From the NCBI RefSeq assembly GCF_900105805.1, contig NZ_LT629788.1:2604001-2668000 (forward strand): a stretch of 64,000 nt of DNA. The letters run 5' to 3'. Source of the DNA: Pseudomonas moraviensis. Its GTDB lineage: Bacteria > Pseudomonadota > Gammaproteobacteria > Pseudomonadales > Pseudomonadaceae. The translations under genes were made by a program, and so were the position numbers. Under the pieces are notes generated by a model. The model was not told the DNA's origin. It ran no database searches and saw nothing but the letters and a program-made list of their open reading frames with translations. Shown piece by piece: positions 7,674 to 16,157 of this stretch. How positions within the stretch are numbered: the stretch's first letter is position 1; the number at the start of each line of letters is the position of its first letter.

Positions 7674-9512
7674 TCAGAACGCGAAGCAGGAACAGCCGAA
7701 CGCGCCCCAGAAACCGGCGAAGTCGCTGACGGGTGCATTCGACATCCGCGCTTTTTCATGGCTGTGGGTGTGCACGGCGCACGGCCCGCTGCACTGGTGA
7801 ACCTGCGCCTGGAGTGGCGAGTTCGGGCGCCAGTGGCCCGGAACCTTGACCACCGGCGACCAGTCCGGCAGCACCGGAATCGAACGCGGACCGAGGTCTT
7901 CGAAGTCGCCGGCGGCGTAGACAATCTTGCCGCCGACCACGGTCATCACCGACTCGATCCACTTGATCGCTTCTTCTTCGACGCTGAAGAAGTCCGCGCT
8001 CAGCGCCGCCAGGTCAGCCAGTTGACCGACGCGGATCTGGCCCTTCTTGCCCTGCTCCGAGGAGAACCAGGCGCTGCCGTGGGTGAACAGTTCCAGCGCG
8101 GTGCTGCGTGGCAGACCTTCTTCATACAGGGCCAGACCGCCAACAGTACGGCCGCTGACCATCCAGTACAGCGAGGTCCACGGGTTGTAGCTCGATACGC
8201 GCGTGGCGTCGGTGCCGGCGCCAACCGGCACGCCTTCAGCGAGCATGCGCTTGATCGGTGGCGTGGCTTCGGCAGCTTGCTTGCCGTAGCGATCGACGAA
8301 GTATTCGCCCTGGAACGCCATGCGATCCTGAATCGCGATGCCGCCGCCCAGCGCCTTCACGCGTTCGATGTTTTGCGGGGTGATGGTTTCGGCGTGGTCG
8401 AAGAACCACGGCAGACCATTGAACGGAATGTCGCGATTGACCTTCTCGAACACGTCGAGCATGCGGCTGATCGATTCGTTGTAGGTGGCGTGCAGACGGA
8501 ACGGCCAGCGCTGCTCGACCAAGTGGCGCACCACCGGCTCCAGCTCCTGCTCCATGGTCTGCGGCAAGTCCGGACGCGGTTCGAGGAAATCTTCGAAGTC
8601 GGCGGCGGAAAACACCAGCATCTCGCCGGCGCCGTTGTGGCGCAGGTAGTCGTCGCCCTGATGCAATTTGACGCTGCCGGTCCAGTTCTGGAAGTCGGTC
8701 AGCTCTTCTTTCGGCTTCTGGGTGAACAGGTTGTAGGCGATGCGTACGGTCAACTGGTCGTCTTTGGCCAGTTGCTCGATCACTTGGTAATCGTCCGGAT
8801 AGTTCTGGAAACCACCGCCGGCGTCGATCGCACTGGTCAGGCCGAGACGATTGAGTTCGCGCATGAACTGGCGGGTCGAGTTGACCTGATATTCCAGCGG
8901 CAGCTTCGGCCCCTTGGCCAGTGTCGAGTAGAGAATCATCGCGTTCGGCCGCGCAACCAGCATGCCGGTCGGGTTGCCGTTGCTGTCACGGACGATCTCG
9001 CCACCTGGCGGGTTCGGCGTGTCGCGGGTGTAACCGGCCACGCGCAGAGCGGCGCGGTTGAGCAGCGCACGGTCGTAGAGGTGCAGGATGAACACCGGGG
9101 TATCCGGCGCCGCCTGGTTGATTTCTTCCAGGGTCGGCATGCGTTTTTCGGCGAACTGGAATTCGTTCCAGCCACCGACCACGCGCACCCACTGCGGGGT
9201 CGGTGTGCGATCGGCCTGATCCTTGAGCATGCGCAGCGCGTCGGCCAGCGACGGCACGCCTTCCCAGCGCAGTTCGAGGTTGTAATTCAAACCGCCGCGA
9301 ATCAGGTGCAAGTGCGAGTCGTTGAGGCCAGGGATCACGCAGCGGCCTTTCATGTCGACCACTTGCGTGGCGCTGCCCTTGAGGGCCATGGCCTCGGCAT
9401 CGTTACCGACGGCAACGAAGCGGCCGTCCTTGATTGCCACGGCGCTGGCCAGTGGTTTTTCCCGGTCTACGGTATGAAATTGGCCATTGAATAAAATCAG
9501 ATCGGCGCTCAT
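7674..9512 (-). CDS. YtcJ-like amidohydrolase (amidohydrolase family 3)
   Basis: A 612-residue metal-dependent hydrolase. The N-terminal composite beta domain (DLILFNGQFHTVD) leads into VIPGLNDSHLHL, the first metal-binding pair of the TIM barrel. Later motifs include RLHATYNES, FDHAETI and GAGTDATR, in the order expected for the family. The C-terminal 60 residues form an unusual tail with HTHSHEK and GCSCFAF, rich in His and Cys. It acts in the cytoplasm on an unknown amide, imide or carbamate. It lies 41 bases after the monooxygenase-like gene and 68 bases before the ycaC-like gene, so operon membership is likely. Confidence 0.88.
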   Translation of the reverse strand: MSADLILFNGQFHTVDREKPLASAVAIKDGRFVAVGNDAEAMALKGSATQVVDMKGRCVIPGLNDSHLHLIRGGLNYNLELRWEGVPSLADALRMLKDQADRTPTPQWVRVVGGWNEFQFAEKRMPTLEEINQAAPDTPVFILHLYDRALLNRAALRVAGYTRDTPNPPGGEIVRDSNGNPTGMLVARPNAMILYSTLAKGPKLPLEYQVNSTRQFMRELNRLGLTSAIDAGGGFQNYPDDYQVIEQLAKDDQLTVRIAYNLFTQKPKEELTDFQNWTGSVKLHQGDDYLRHNGAGEMLVFSAADFEDFLEPRPDLPQTMEQELEPVVRHLVEQRWPFRLHATYNESISRMLDVFEKVNRDIPFNGLPWFFDHAETITPQNIERVKALGGGIAIQDRMAFQGEYFVDRYGKQAAEATPPIKRMLAEGVPVGAGTDATRVSSYNPWTSLYWMVSGRTVGGLALYEEGLPRSTALELFTHGSAWFSSEQGKKGQIRVGQLADLAALSADFFSVEEEAIKWIESVMTVVGGKIVYAAGDFEDLGPRSIPVLPDWSPVVKVPGHWRPNSPLQAQVHQCSGPCAVHTHSHEKARMSNAPVSDFAGFWGAFGCSCFAF

Positions 9513-9552
9513 CGCAGTTCCTCAAGCAAAAGTGAAAAGAAGCAAACCCCGC

Positions 9553-10179
9553 TCAACGCGGCGAGGTTTCTTGGGAATCGAGGTGTTCATGGACCTGGCT
9601 GGCTTCCAGCCACGGGGTGAACAAACGGGTGACCGGCGGCATTACCACGTACACCACCGAGAGGACGATGGTCAGGGTGATCAGGAACGTGGCGACCACG
9701 TAGTTGGACAGAAGCGGATGCAGCGCCAGCAGCGGCCCCCAGATCAGCGGCACCAGCAAGGTGTGCGGCAGAATCACCAGCAGCGAAACCACGGCCTGCT
9801 TCCAGCGCGGCGGCGGCGAAGCGGCATCGGCCAGGGGGGAGAACCAGAACTCGTTGACCGGGGCGACTTCAGTCTGATCACCGTCGGCCAGCATCGGCGC
9901 AGCTTCGGCGACCAGCGCCTGACGCTCGGAGGATTCCAGCCAACCCTGCATGGCCTCGGTGGAGCTGAAGCGCAGCACGCAGGTGTAAAAATCCAGACGC
10001 CCGCGCTTGCCGCGCACCACGTCCACACCCAGATGCCCTTCGCGCTGCCCGGCAACGCGCACGATGTTGCGCAGCCATGCTTCATACGCCGACTCGAAAC
10101 CGGCCTTGACCGAGTGTTTGATGATCAACGTGACAGTCTCATCGGCCCCCGGTGCTTGTTGATTCAGGACTTCAGGCAT
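9553..10179 (-). CDS. Antibiotic-biosynthesis-monooxygenase-like domain with C-terminal membrane helices
   Basis: A 208-residue protein. Residues 15-105 resemble the dimeric ferredoxin-like ABM domain (TLIIKHSVKAGFESAYEAWL ... VLRFSS..AMQGWLES). Residues 125-190 form two strong hydrophobic helices (VVSLLVILPHTLLVPLIWG and YVVATFLITLTIVLSVVYVV). The family includes cofactor-free oxygenases, but many members have no known reaction. The gene overlaps the DoxX gene by eight bases, so the two are coupled. The membrane anchor suggests that it works beside the DoxX protein. Confidence 0.75.
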   Translation of the reverse strand: MPEVLNQQAPGADETVTLIIKHSVKAGFESAYEAWLRNIVRVAGQREGHLGVDVVRGKRGRLDFYTCVLRFSSTEAMQGWLESSERQALVAEAAPMLADGDQTEVAPVNEFWFSPLADAASPPPRWKQAVVSLLVILPHTLLVPLIWGPLLALHPLLSNYVVATFLITLTIVLSVVYVVMPPVTRLFTPWLEASQVHEHLDSQETSPR

Positions 10180-10588
10180 AACGCAGCACTCCGGGCAAAC
10201 GAACAGGAATCGCCAGCCGTCCAGGCCCGGCGATCAATACAGTGGTGAAAAGAATCAACAGCAACCAGCCGAACTGCCCTTCGGCCACACTCCATTGCGG
10301 ATGCACGACCAGCAACGCCACCAGCAGCACAAAGAGAATAGGCAAGCAGGCCAATCGCGCCAGCACGCCGGCGACGATCAGTAGGGGGCAGAGGACTTCG
10401 GCGAAGATCGCCAGGATCAGGGTCAGGTGGGCGCCGAGGTGGAACGGATCTTCGATCAGTTGCAGTTGCGCGGTGAAGTCCAGCAGCTTGGGCAAGCCGT
10501 GCACCCACAACAGAAACAACCCGCCGCTGACCCGCAGGAACAGCAACCCGATGTCGCGTGCCTGTTCATCCCGTTGCGAAACGTGCAT
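10172..10588 (-). CDS. DoxX-family small membrane protein
   Basis: A 138-residue protein with four hydrophobic helices. GLLFLRVSGGLFLLWVHGLPKL is the typical first helix of DoxX proteins, followed by FAEVLCPLLIVAGVLARLA. The ATG at 10588 with AAGGGTGG upstream is chosen over a TTG five codons earlier. It is the first gene of a four-gene minus-strand operon with the ABM-like, amidohydrolase and YcaC-like genes. DoxX members are linked to redox or thiol processes in the membrane. A role for this one is not shown. Confidence 0.8.
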   Translation of the reverse strand: MHVSQRDEQARDIGLLFLRVSGGLFLLWVHGLPKLLDFTAQLQLIEDPFHLGAHLTLILAIFAEVLCPLLIVAGVLARLACLPILFVLLVALLVVHPQWSVAEGQFGWLLLILFTTVLIAGPGRLAIPVRLPGVLRYA

Positions 10589-10703
10589 GGGCCCACCCTT
10601 CAATAGTTATCGGGGTGAATCATGCCGTGGATGGTTGGGGGAAAATTGGATGGGTGTGCTCAGTTCCGCGGTGTTCCGGGATTCGTAAAACACCGCACAA
10701 CCC

Positions 10704-10727
10704 TGTGGGAGCGAGCCTGCTCGCGAA
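10704..10727. repeat. Single REP element
   Basis: TGTGGGAGCGAGCCTGCTCG followed by CGAA is the same core as the pair near 1.4 kb. It lies in the space between the DoxX operon promoter side and the small frame at 10815-10958. No partner copy is seen nearby. Confidence 0.85.
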
Positions 10728-10814
10728 TACGTCGGGTCAGTCGAAAAATACTTTGAATGACGCACTGCTTCACTTGAGTCGCGCTAACCCCGAGGACCTG
10801 CCAATACGTGTCCT

Positions 10815-10958
10815 TTACACACAATCACGGTAGGCCATGCCGTCATAAGGTTTGATTCTGACAGTCACGCCTTTGGCCGGAATGTTTGCAGGATCGAGTA
10901 CATCGTTCTCCTCTTCGTCTACTGACGGTTTGAGCGGGAGGTTTGTTGTTTTGTGCAT
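10815..10958 (-). CDS. Small 47-residue protein related to a module of the upstream RCC1/Ig protein
   Basis: An open frame of 48 codons from ATG at 10958, with GAGG about ten bases upstream, to TAA at 10815. Its centre, DVLDPANIPAKGVTVRI, is clearly like DILDPANTPDGATVEI in the Ig-like part of the 1345-residue protein encoded just upstream on the same strand. It ends in a single Cys (YRDCV). It may be a functional satellite protein or a remnant of a once longer module protein. A perfect 11-base hairpin (10971-10994) lies just before its ribosome-binding region. Confidence 0.5.
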   Translation of the reverse strand: MHKTTNLPLKPSVDEEENDVLDPANIPAKGVTVRIKPYDGMAYRDCV

Positions 10959-10970
10959 GGTGAGACCTCA

Positions 10971-10994
10971 CACGGCGCTCGGTCGAGCGCCGTG
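10971..10994 (-). other. Perfect 11-bp hairpin between the RCC1/Ig gene and the small frame
   Basis: CACGGCGCTCG, a two-base gap, and the exact inverse CGAGCGCCGTG. There is no T run on the minus strand, so it is not a textbook terminator. It could stabilise the 3' end of the long mRNA or limit translation of the small frame that follows. Confidence 0.6.
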
Positions 10995-11028
10995 TTCCCG
11001 GGTTGAAGCAAGGCTCAAGGGCAAGCGT

Positions 11029-14000
11029 TCATCGCTCGGTGTTCAGCTCGGCCCAGCGACTGGCCAGAAGTGCCCGGCCTCTGGAGGTCGGTGTAGCGTG
11101 ATAAGACACCTTGCCCCTCAGCCGCTCCTGTACGGCGCTGCTGTCCCCGCCGCCATCGGCATGTCCCCAGGTCACGACGCGGCCGTCAGCGGTGAGCGCA
11201 GTAAATCCATGAGTGTTGTCGTATAGCGCTTGTACCTGAGTCAGCTCGGTGACGACCGTCGAGGTGTCGCCACCTACGGTCGCATCCCCCCAGGCGACCA
11301 CTGTGCCGTTCTTGCGCAACGCGGCGAAAGCCATGGAGGAACCACACACCTGAACAATGTCATCGAGCGCCGCGATTTCGGCAGGCACCAGACCACCCTC
11401 CGCGGGAGTGCCCCATGCCACTACATGACCGTTGCCTCGGCGCGCTGCGAATGCGCGCCAGGTGGAACTGACCTCGACAATGTCCGTGAGCCCGCCAATC
11501 AGCGCGTCGATCGTCCCGCCATACGCGGCCGTTCCCCACGCCACCACCTGCCCGGTGGCACGCCTTGCAGCGAAGGCCTGCGCATTGGCGCAGCTCAATT
11601 CGATGATGTCGGTCAGAGACGCAATTTCAGCCGGCACAACGCCGCCATAGGTGGCGTCGCCCCAGCCGACAAGTCGCCCATTGCCACGATGCGCGGCAAA
11701 GGCACCATAGCTGCCGATCAGATTGTCGATATCGGTCAAGCCTGCAATTTCACCGGGAACCACCCCACCATTTGCCGCCAAGCCCCAAGCCACAACATTC
11801 CCGGCGGATCGTTTTGCTGCAAAAGCCTGACCCGCCGCCACCACTCGTACAATATCCGTCAGCGCGCTGATCTCTATGGGAATACTACCTCCATCGTCAG
11901 GTGTGCCCCAGGCAACCACCTGCCCGGTCGTCTTCAACCCGGTGAACGCGGTCGCATTACCGATGACTTCGACAAAACCCAGCGGATCTATACCGCTCAT
12001 GCTTCCGCCCTCGGCGGCGGTTCCCCAGGCGACAACTGCACTATTGGCGCGGCGAGCCGCATAAGCGCTGCGCGTGCAGCTCACCTCAACGATGTCATCC
12101 ATGGTGATAATGGTCGGAGGAATATCGGCGCCGTAAGCAGCGTTGCCCCAACCGGCGACATCCCCGACATCCCGGTGAGCGACGAAAGCAGCGAAACCAG
12201 TGACCGTGGTGTCGATCCCGTTGCCAATGATATTCGCCGAGTTGAGCGTGACCAGATCATCGGCAGTGCGCACCTGCAGCAGCTGCTGCGGTGCGGTGTC
12301 GCGCCAGATGGCAGCGGTCATCCACTCTGTGTCCGAAGCGTACTTCCACTGCGCTTGCAGCGGCTGCCCCGTGGTGGCGTTGAATGCGCTCAGCACACGC
12401 GTGGCACTGGACGCGCGATAAGTACTGCGGTTATAGCGCGCCCCCATGATCTTCAAGGTACCGCTGCCAATAACCCGGCGAACATCGTAAACCGTCGGCG
12501 TCGACGGGCCATCGGTCCCTCCCGCCTTGCGCTTGACCTCATAACTCAACGCGATGCTGTCATCGAGGTTGGCGCTGATGACCGTATGGGCCACCTTGAT
12601 CACGCTGAGTTCTTTGTCGGCCTCTGCTGCCAGAACCGTGTGGATGTAAGGAGTGGAGGTTTTACCGACCACGGTCACGGTAACTTCATCGTCGGTCTTC
12701 AATTGCGCGGTGGCCGGGATCACCACCGTCGCGCCGTTGGGGTAGACATCGTCCGGGTTCAACTGATCCTTCTGTGTCCCCGTGGCTTCCCTGAAGGTGG
12801 CAACCGGTAGCCGGATCTCTTGCGCTTGCACGTTGAAGTCATAAGGTTTGCCGTCGGCCTCGCCGCCGTCAAACAACTCGACCCGATAATCGATAGTCAC
12901 TTTTCTGTTCAAGCTGGCCTGCACAACGGACAGGTCAACAGTGAACTCGATCGGCTTGCCCTTGTTGTTGCCACTGACCGCTTTGTCATCGGTGTGATTG
13001 ACCACTCCATCCGATGATGTCCAGGTCATATAGAAGTGATCGCCGGCATTCTCGGGATCATTGGCCGGTATCTCGACTGTCGCTCCGTCTGGAGTATTGG
13101 CCGGATCGAGTATGTCATCGGCCGCCTGCACAACGCGGGCCGGATCCAGCAATTGCGTGGACTCGCCGACGGAGAACACGAGGGGGTTGGAATAACTGAT
13201 CGTGTCAGTTTCTTTGCGCCAGATTTCGTAACTGGCCGTGATCGTGGCACCGCGATTGGGCTCGATATGCTCGGCCACAAACTTGTCGCTGAGCCGGAAT
13301 GGCACGTCGCTGTTCTCGTTGAGCGCAGTAATGTCGATGGAGTCGCCGGTCTTGCCTGATTGTTCCCCATCCCATTTGTAAGTCACCTTATCGCCGCGTT
13401 TCGTCGGTGTGACGATGGGTTTGGGAACAGTCAGCTGACCAATGCCGTTGGGTAAATCAGCAGGCTCCAGTGAGCCATTGCTTTCTCCGAGCACGATCGG
13501 TTTAACCAACTCGAATTTTGGCTCGCCCACGCTCAGCGTTGCCGCGGGACGTGACACACGCCTGACAATGGCGCCGTTCCCATCCACACTCAGATGGACA
13601 TATGACAACACCAGTGTTCCGCCCTCAATGGACTTCAAGTGCAAGCCTTCGACAGTGAGGAAAAAACCGATCGGGTCGGCGATTTCCTCCCGGCTCGGTA
13701 TATACCTTTCGAATTCCGGGACATAGACGCTGCCCTCCGAACGTTTACCGAACCACACCAGTTCAAACGCATCGCCATAGTTGAACAGCGAATCAGAGCG
13801 AATCAGAACCCGGGTATATGCCAGGTCAGGTTCAATGGCACCCTGGTTTTCATCCTCAGCAACAGGGGCATCCAGGCGCGTGGCCTCACCGTTGACTTGC
13901 ACGAACTGACCTTTGGATTGCAGATCGGAAGTTCCTTCACGCTTGACCTCATAAGAAAAAATCACCTGGGTTCCGACAAGCCTGCGCAGATCGGCATTTT

Positions 14001-15066
14001 CGAAATCGAATTCATAGGTGTGGGGAAGATTGTCGACCTCCTGCCTGGGCGCAGTGAACGTGACGGTTTGACTGTCCACTGTGGTACCGCTGACTTTTAC
14101 TTCAATCCAGTCCTGATGTTTGAATTCGCTCGAAGTTGCCCAGACCTGAACAACGACGTTTTTATCACCCAACCGGTCAAGGTCCAGGACATTGTTGAGC
14201 GCATCCTTGGCAATAGGGGCAACCAGCCGATTGGTGTTGAGCGAAACCCTGATCCGGGTTTCTCTACACCAGTCCTCCGAATAATTGTGGACGATATCCC
14301 GCACGCGAAAGCTCACGGCCAGGCCCACCTCATCGGTATCACCTGCCTTTTCTATAACTGCCCGCTTGACGTAAACAGTGATGGGATTCTTCACCGGATC
14401 ACTGATTTGCTCCGCCGTCACCGGGTCGGACAAGATCAGCATGCCCCCCCAACTGAGCTCAGCTTGGTCGCCCACCGCAATACCAGGATAGGGTTCGCCG
14501 CTACCGGATGCGTTTCGAATGACGATAGGCAAACCTACTGTCGGATCCGGATCATCCGGATCCTCCTTCGGCGGAGCGTTCTCGCTGTCAACTCCACCAG
14601 AGACGAACTCCGGCGGGATGAACATGTATAGATTGGAATGCCCCGGCCCCTCCTCCGTATCCTGTCCGCCGGGAATTTCCAGCTTGACGAATATTTTCAA
14701 TGGCGGCGCATACGTCTCGGCGGGATCCAGGCCTAAACGCTTTACCCAATAGTCGATTTCATGGGATCCCGAAGCAAGATGCCGTGGAGCAACGAACAGG
14801 GTCGCACGCTGATCAGATTCTGATTGATCACGAATGATGTACCGATCCACCTCGACAGAGCCTTTCCTGAGCACCACCAGGTCGCCTTTATTCTTGGTCG
14901 TCCATGGGCTGAGGTAGACCTGCAATCCATCGTCCGGATAGACCCCTTGCGCCGCGGCCCGATTGATCCCCCACTCTCCCGAGGGAAGGATGGGAAGCAT
15001 GCGACCGGTGATATCCGGCTCAGGAAGTGCCAGCGTTGCGACGTGTTTCTTGAGTTTCAAAAGCAT
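11029..15066 (-). CDS. Large protein with tandem Ig-like modules and nine RCC1-like repeats
   Basis: A 1345-residue protein without a signal peptide or membrane helix. Residues 1 to about 900 contain several beta-rich modules of roughly 115-140 residues. They recur with phrases such as PKPIV, LDPA, PDGATVEIPA, GD.V.V.W and VTIDYRVE, typical of bacterial Ig-like repeats. From about residue 955 to 1317 there are nine repeats of 37-42 residues with the core AFAARR.NG.VVAWG....GG..P..I..LTDIVEV. They resemble RCC1 propeller blades but are shorter than the classical 50-60. The start has AGGAG upstream. It was probably built by repeat duplication. Likely a binding or surface protein, but the export route is unclear and the function unknown. 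Confidence 0.85.
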   Translation of the reverse strand: MLLKLKKHVATLALPEPDITGRMLPILPSGEWGINRAAAQGVYPDDGLQVYLSPWTTKNKGDLVVLRKGSVEVDRYIIRDQSESDQRATLFVAPRHLASGSHEIDYWVKRLGLDPAETYAPPLKIFVKLEIPGGQDTEEGPGHSNLYMFIPPEFVSGGVDSENAPPKEDPDDPDPTVGLPIVIRNASGSGEPYPGIAVGDQAELSWGGMLILSDPVTAEQISDPVKNPITVYVKRAVIEKAGDTDEVGLAVSFRVRDIVHNYSEDWCRETRIRVSLNTNRLVAPIAKDALNNVLDLDRLGDKNVVVQVWATSSEFKHQDWIEVKVSGTTVDSQTVTFTAPRQEVDNLPHTYEFDFENADLRRLVGTQVIFSYEVKREGTSDLQSKGQFVQVNGEATRLDAPVAEDENQGAIEPDLAYTRVLIRSDSLFNYGDAFELVWFGKRSEGSVYVPEFERYIPSREEIADPIGFFLTVEGLHLKSIEGGTLVLSYVHLSVDGNGAIVRRVSRPAATLSVGEPKFELVKPIVLGESNGSLEPADLPNGIGQLTVPKPIVTPTKRGDKVTYKWDGEQSGKTGDSIDITALNENSDVPFRLSDKFVAEHIEPNRGATITASYEIWRKETDTISYSNPLVFSVGESTQLLDPARVVQAADDILDPANTPDGATVEIPANDPENAGDHFYMTWTSSDGVVNHTDDKAVSGNNKGKPIEFTVDLSVVQASLNRKVTIDYRVELFDGGEADGKPYDFNVQAQEIRLPVATFREATGTQKDQLNPDDVYPNGATVVIPATAQLKTDDEVTVTVVGKTSTPYIHTVLAAEADKELSVIKVAHTVISANLDDSIALSYEVKRKAGGTDGPSTPTVYDVRRVIGSGTLKIMGARYNRSTYRASSATRVLSAFNATTGQPLQAQWKYASDTEWMTAAIWRDTAPQQLLQVRTADDLVTLNSANIIGNGIDTTVTGFAAFVAHRDVGDVAGWGNAAYGADIPPTIITMDDIVEVSCTRSAYAARRANSAVVAWGTAAEGGSMSGIDPLGFVEVIGNATAFTGLKTTGQVVAWGTPDDGGSIPIEISALTDIVRVVAAGQAFAAKRSAGNVVAWGLAANGGVVPGEIAGLTDIDNLIGSYGAFAAHRGNGRLVGWGDATYGGVVPAEIASLTDIIELSCANAQAFAARRATGQVVAWGTAAYGGTIDALIGGLTDIVEVSSTWRAFAARRGNGHVVAWGTPAEGGLVPAEIAALDDIVQVCGSSMAFAALRKNGTVVAWGDATVGGDTSTVVTELTQVQALYDNTHGFTALTADGRVVTWGHADGGGDSSAVQERLRGKVSYHATPTSRGRALLASRWAELNTER

Positions 15067-15130
15067 GACAAAACACTCCTGCCGAGGGATTAGGCGACGG
15101 AGTGATTAACAGCCAGAAACAGTAAATCGT

Positions 15131-15152
15131 CACCTGTCACATCTGACAGGTG
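15131..15152. promoter_or_regulatory. Perfect 8-bp inverted repeat upstream of the RCC1/Ig gene
   Basis: CACCTGTC (15131-15138) and GACAGGTG (15145-15152) with six bases between. It sits 65 bases before the start codon of the RCC1/Ig gene and just after the LysR stop on the same strand. It could be an operator or a weak terminator. No T run follows. Confidence 0.4.
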
Positions 15153-15179
15153 CAGAGCAGTTTCCGACGAACGGAGGGC

Positions 15180-16103
15180 TCAAGGTGACGGTATGTCCAA
15201 CGGCGCCGCCATGAACTGGCTGATGCGCGAGCGTAGCCACTTCTCCGCCGGGTCGTTGTCGTGCACCCCGCTCCACGCCATCGACAACTGCGCGGCATCA
15301 ATCGGGAATGGCGGATCTTCGGCACGCAGGGCGCAGCCTTCGACCAGTGCACAGGCCGCGTAATCCGGCACGGTGGCGATCATCTCGGTACCGGCGAGCA
15401 AGGCACGCAAGCCACTGAATTGCGGCACACCGAGAACCACCCGGCGGCAGCGGCCGATCTTCGCCAGATCGAGGTCGATATTGCCGCTCAGGTCACCCGA
15501 GAACGACACCATCGCGTGCGGACGCTCGCAATATTCGTCCAGCGTCAGCGGCCCCGGACGATCATCGCCGCGCAGCACTTTGCAGGGGATGTCGCGCAGC
15601 TTCTTGCGCTTGGCGTTGGCGGGCAGATCCGTGGTGTAGCTGACACCCACGGAGATTTCCCCCGAAGCCAACAACGCCGGCATCAACAGATAGTTGGCGC
15701 GGCGCACCACCACGACGATTCCCGGCGCCTCCTGCTGGAGCTGGCGCAACAGCGGTGGAAACAGACCGAACTCGGCGTCGTCCGACAGACCGATGCGGAA
15801 CACGTCGCAACTGCTCGCCGGTTCGAATTCCTTGGCGCGGCTGACCGCACCGGAAATCACGTCCATCGCCGGTTGCAGCTCCTTGAGGATCGCCAGCGCC
15901 CGCGCCGTCGGCTCCATGCCGCGACCGTTGCGCAGCAGCAACGGGTCGTCGAACAGATCGCGCAAGCGCCCCAGCGCCGCACTGACCGCGGGCTGGCCCA
16001 TGAACAGTTTTTCGGCAACGCGGGTCAGGTTCTTTTCGAACATCAGCGCTTCGAAAATCACCAGCAGGTTCATGTCGACGCGGCGCAGATCGTTACGGTT
16101 CAT
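15180..16103 (-). CDS. LysR-family regulator, NodD-like branch
   Basis: A 307-residue regulator. The HTH is NLTRVAEKLFMGQPAVSAALGRLRDLFDDPLLLR, with the DMNLLVIFEAL start typical of the NodD/LeuO-like group. A substrate-binding domain follows from about residue 95. It lies downstream of the metallo-beta-lactamase-fold gene on the same strand (54-base gap) and upstream of the RCC1/Ig gene. Either neighbour could be its target. The start follows the usual MNRNDLRRVDMN pattern. Confidence 0.88.
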   Translation of the reverse strand: MNRNDLRRVDMNLLVIFEALMFEKNLTRVAEKLFMGQPAVSAALGRLRDLFDDPLLLRNGRGMEPTARALAILKELQPAMDVISGAVSRAKEFEPASSCDVFRIGLSDDAEFGLFPPLLRQLQQEAPGIVVVVRRANYLLMPALLASGEISVGVSYTTDLPANAKRKKLRDIPCKVLRGDDRPGPLTLDEYCERPHAMVSFSGDLSGNIDLDLAKIGRCRRVVLGVPQFSGLRALLAGTEMIATVPDYAACALVEGCALRAEDPPFPIDAAQLSMAWSGVHDNDPAEKWLRSRISQFMAAPLDIPSP

Positions 16104-16157
16104 GGGCGTGGTTTCCTTATCGGTGTCAGACGCTTTTTGCCACTGGCGCTGGGCACT

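Noticed and set aside
7758..9494. A 578-codon open frame on the plus strand opposite the amidohydrolase gene
   Set aside because: It mirrors a gene with clear metal-binding motifs. The composition is that of a shadow and no promoter or ribosome site is seen.
11110..12250. Regular DNA repeat of about 125 bases that could suggest a CRISPR or satellite
   Set aside because: The units are diverged, have no constant direct repeat with spacers and code for the RCC1-like protein repeats.
11230..12810. A 526-codon open frame opposite the repeat part of the RCC1/Ig gene
   Set aside because: It follows the repeats of the sense gene in reverse, and the codon bias favours the minus strand.
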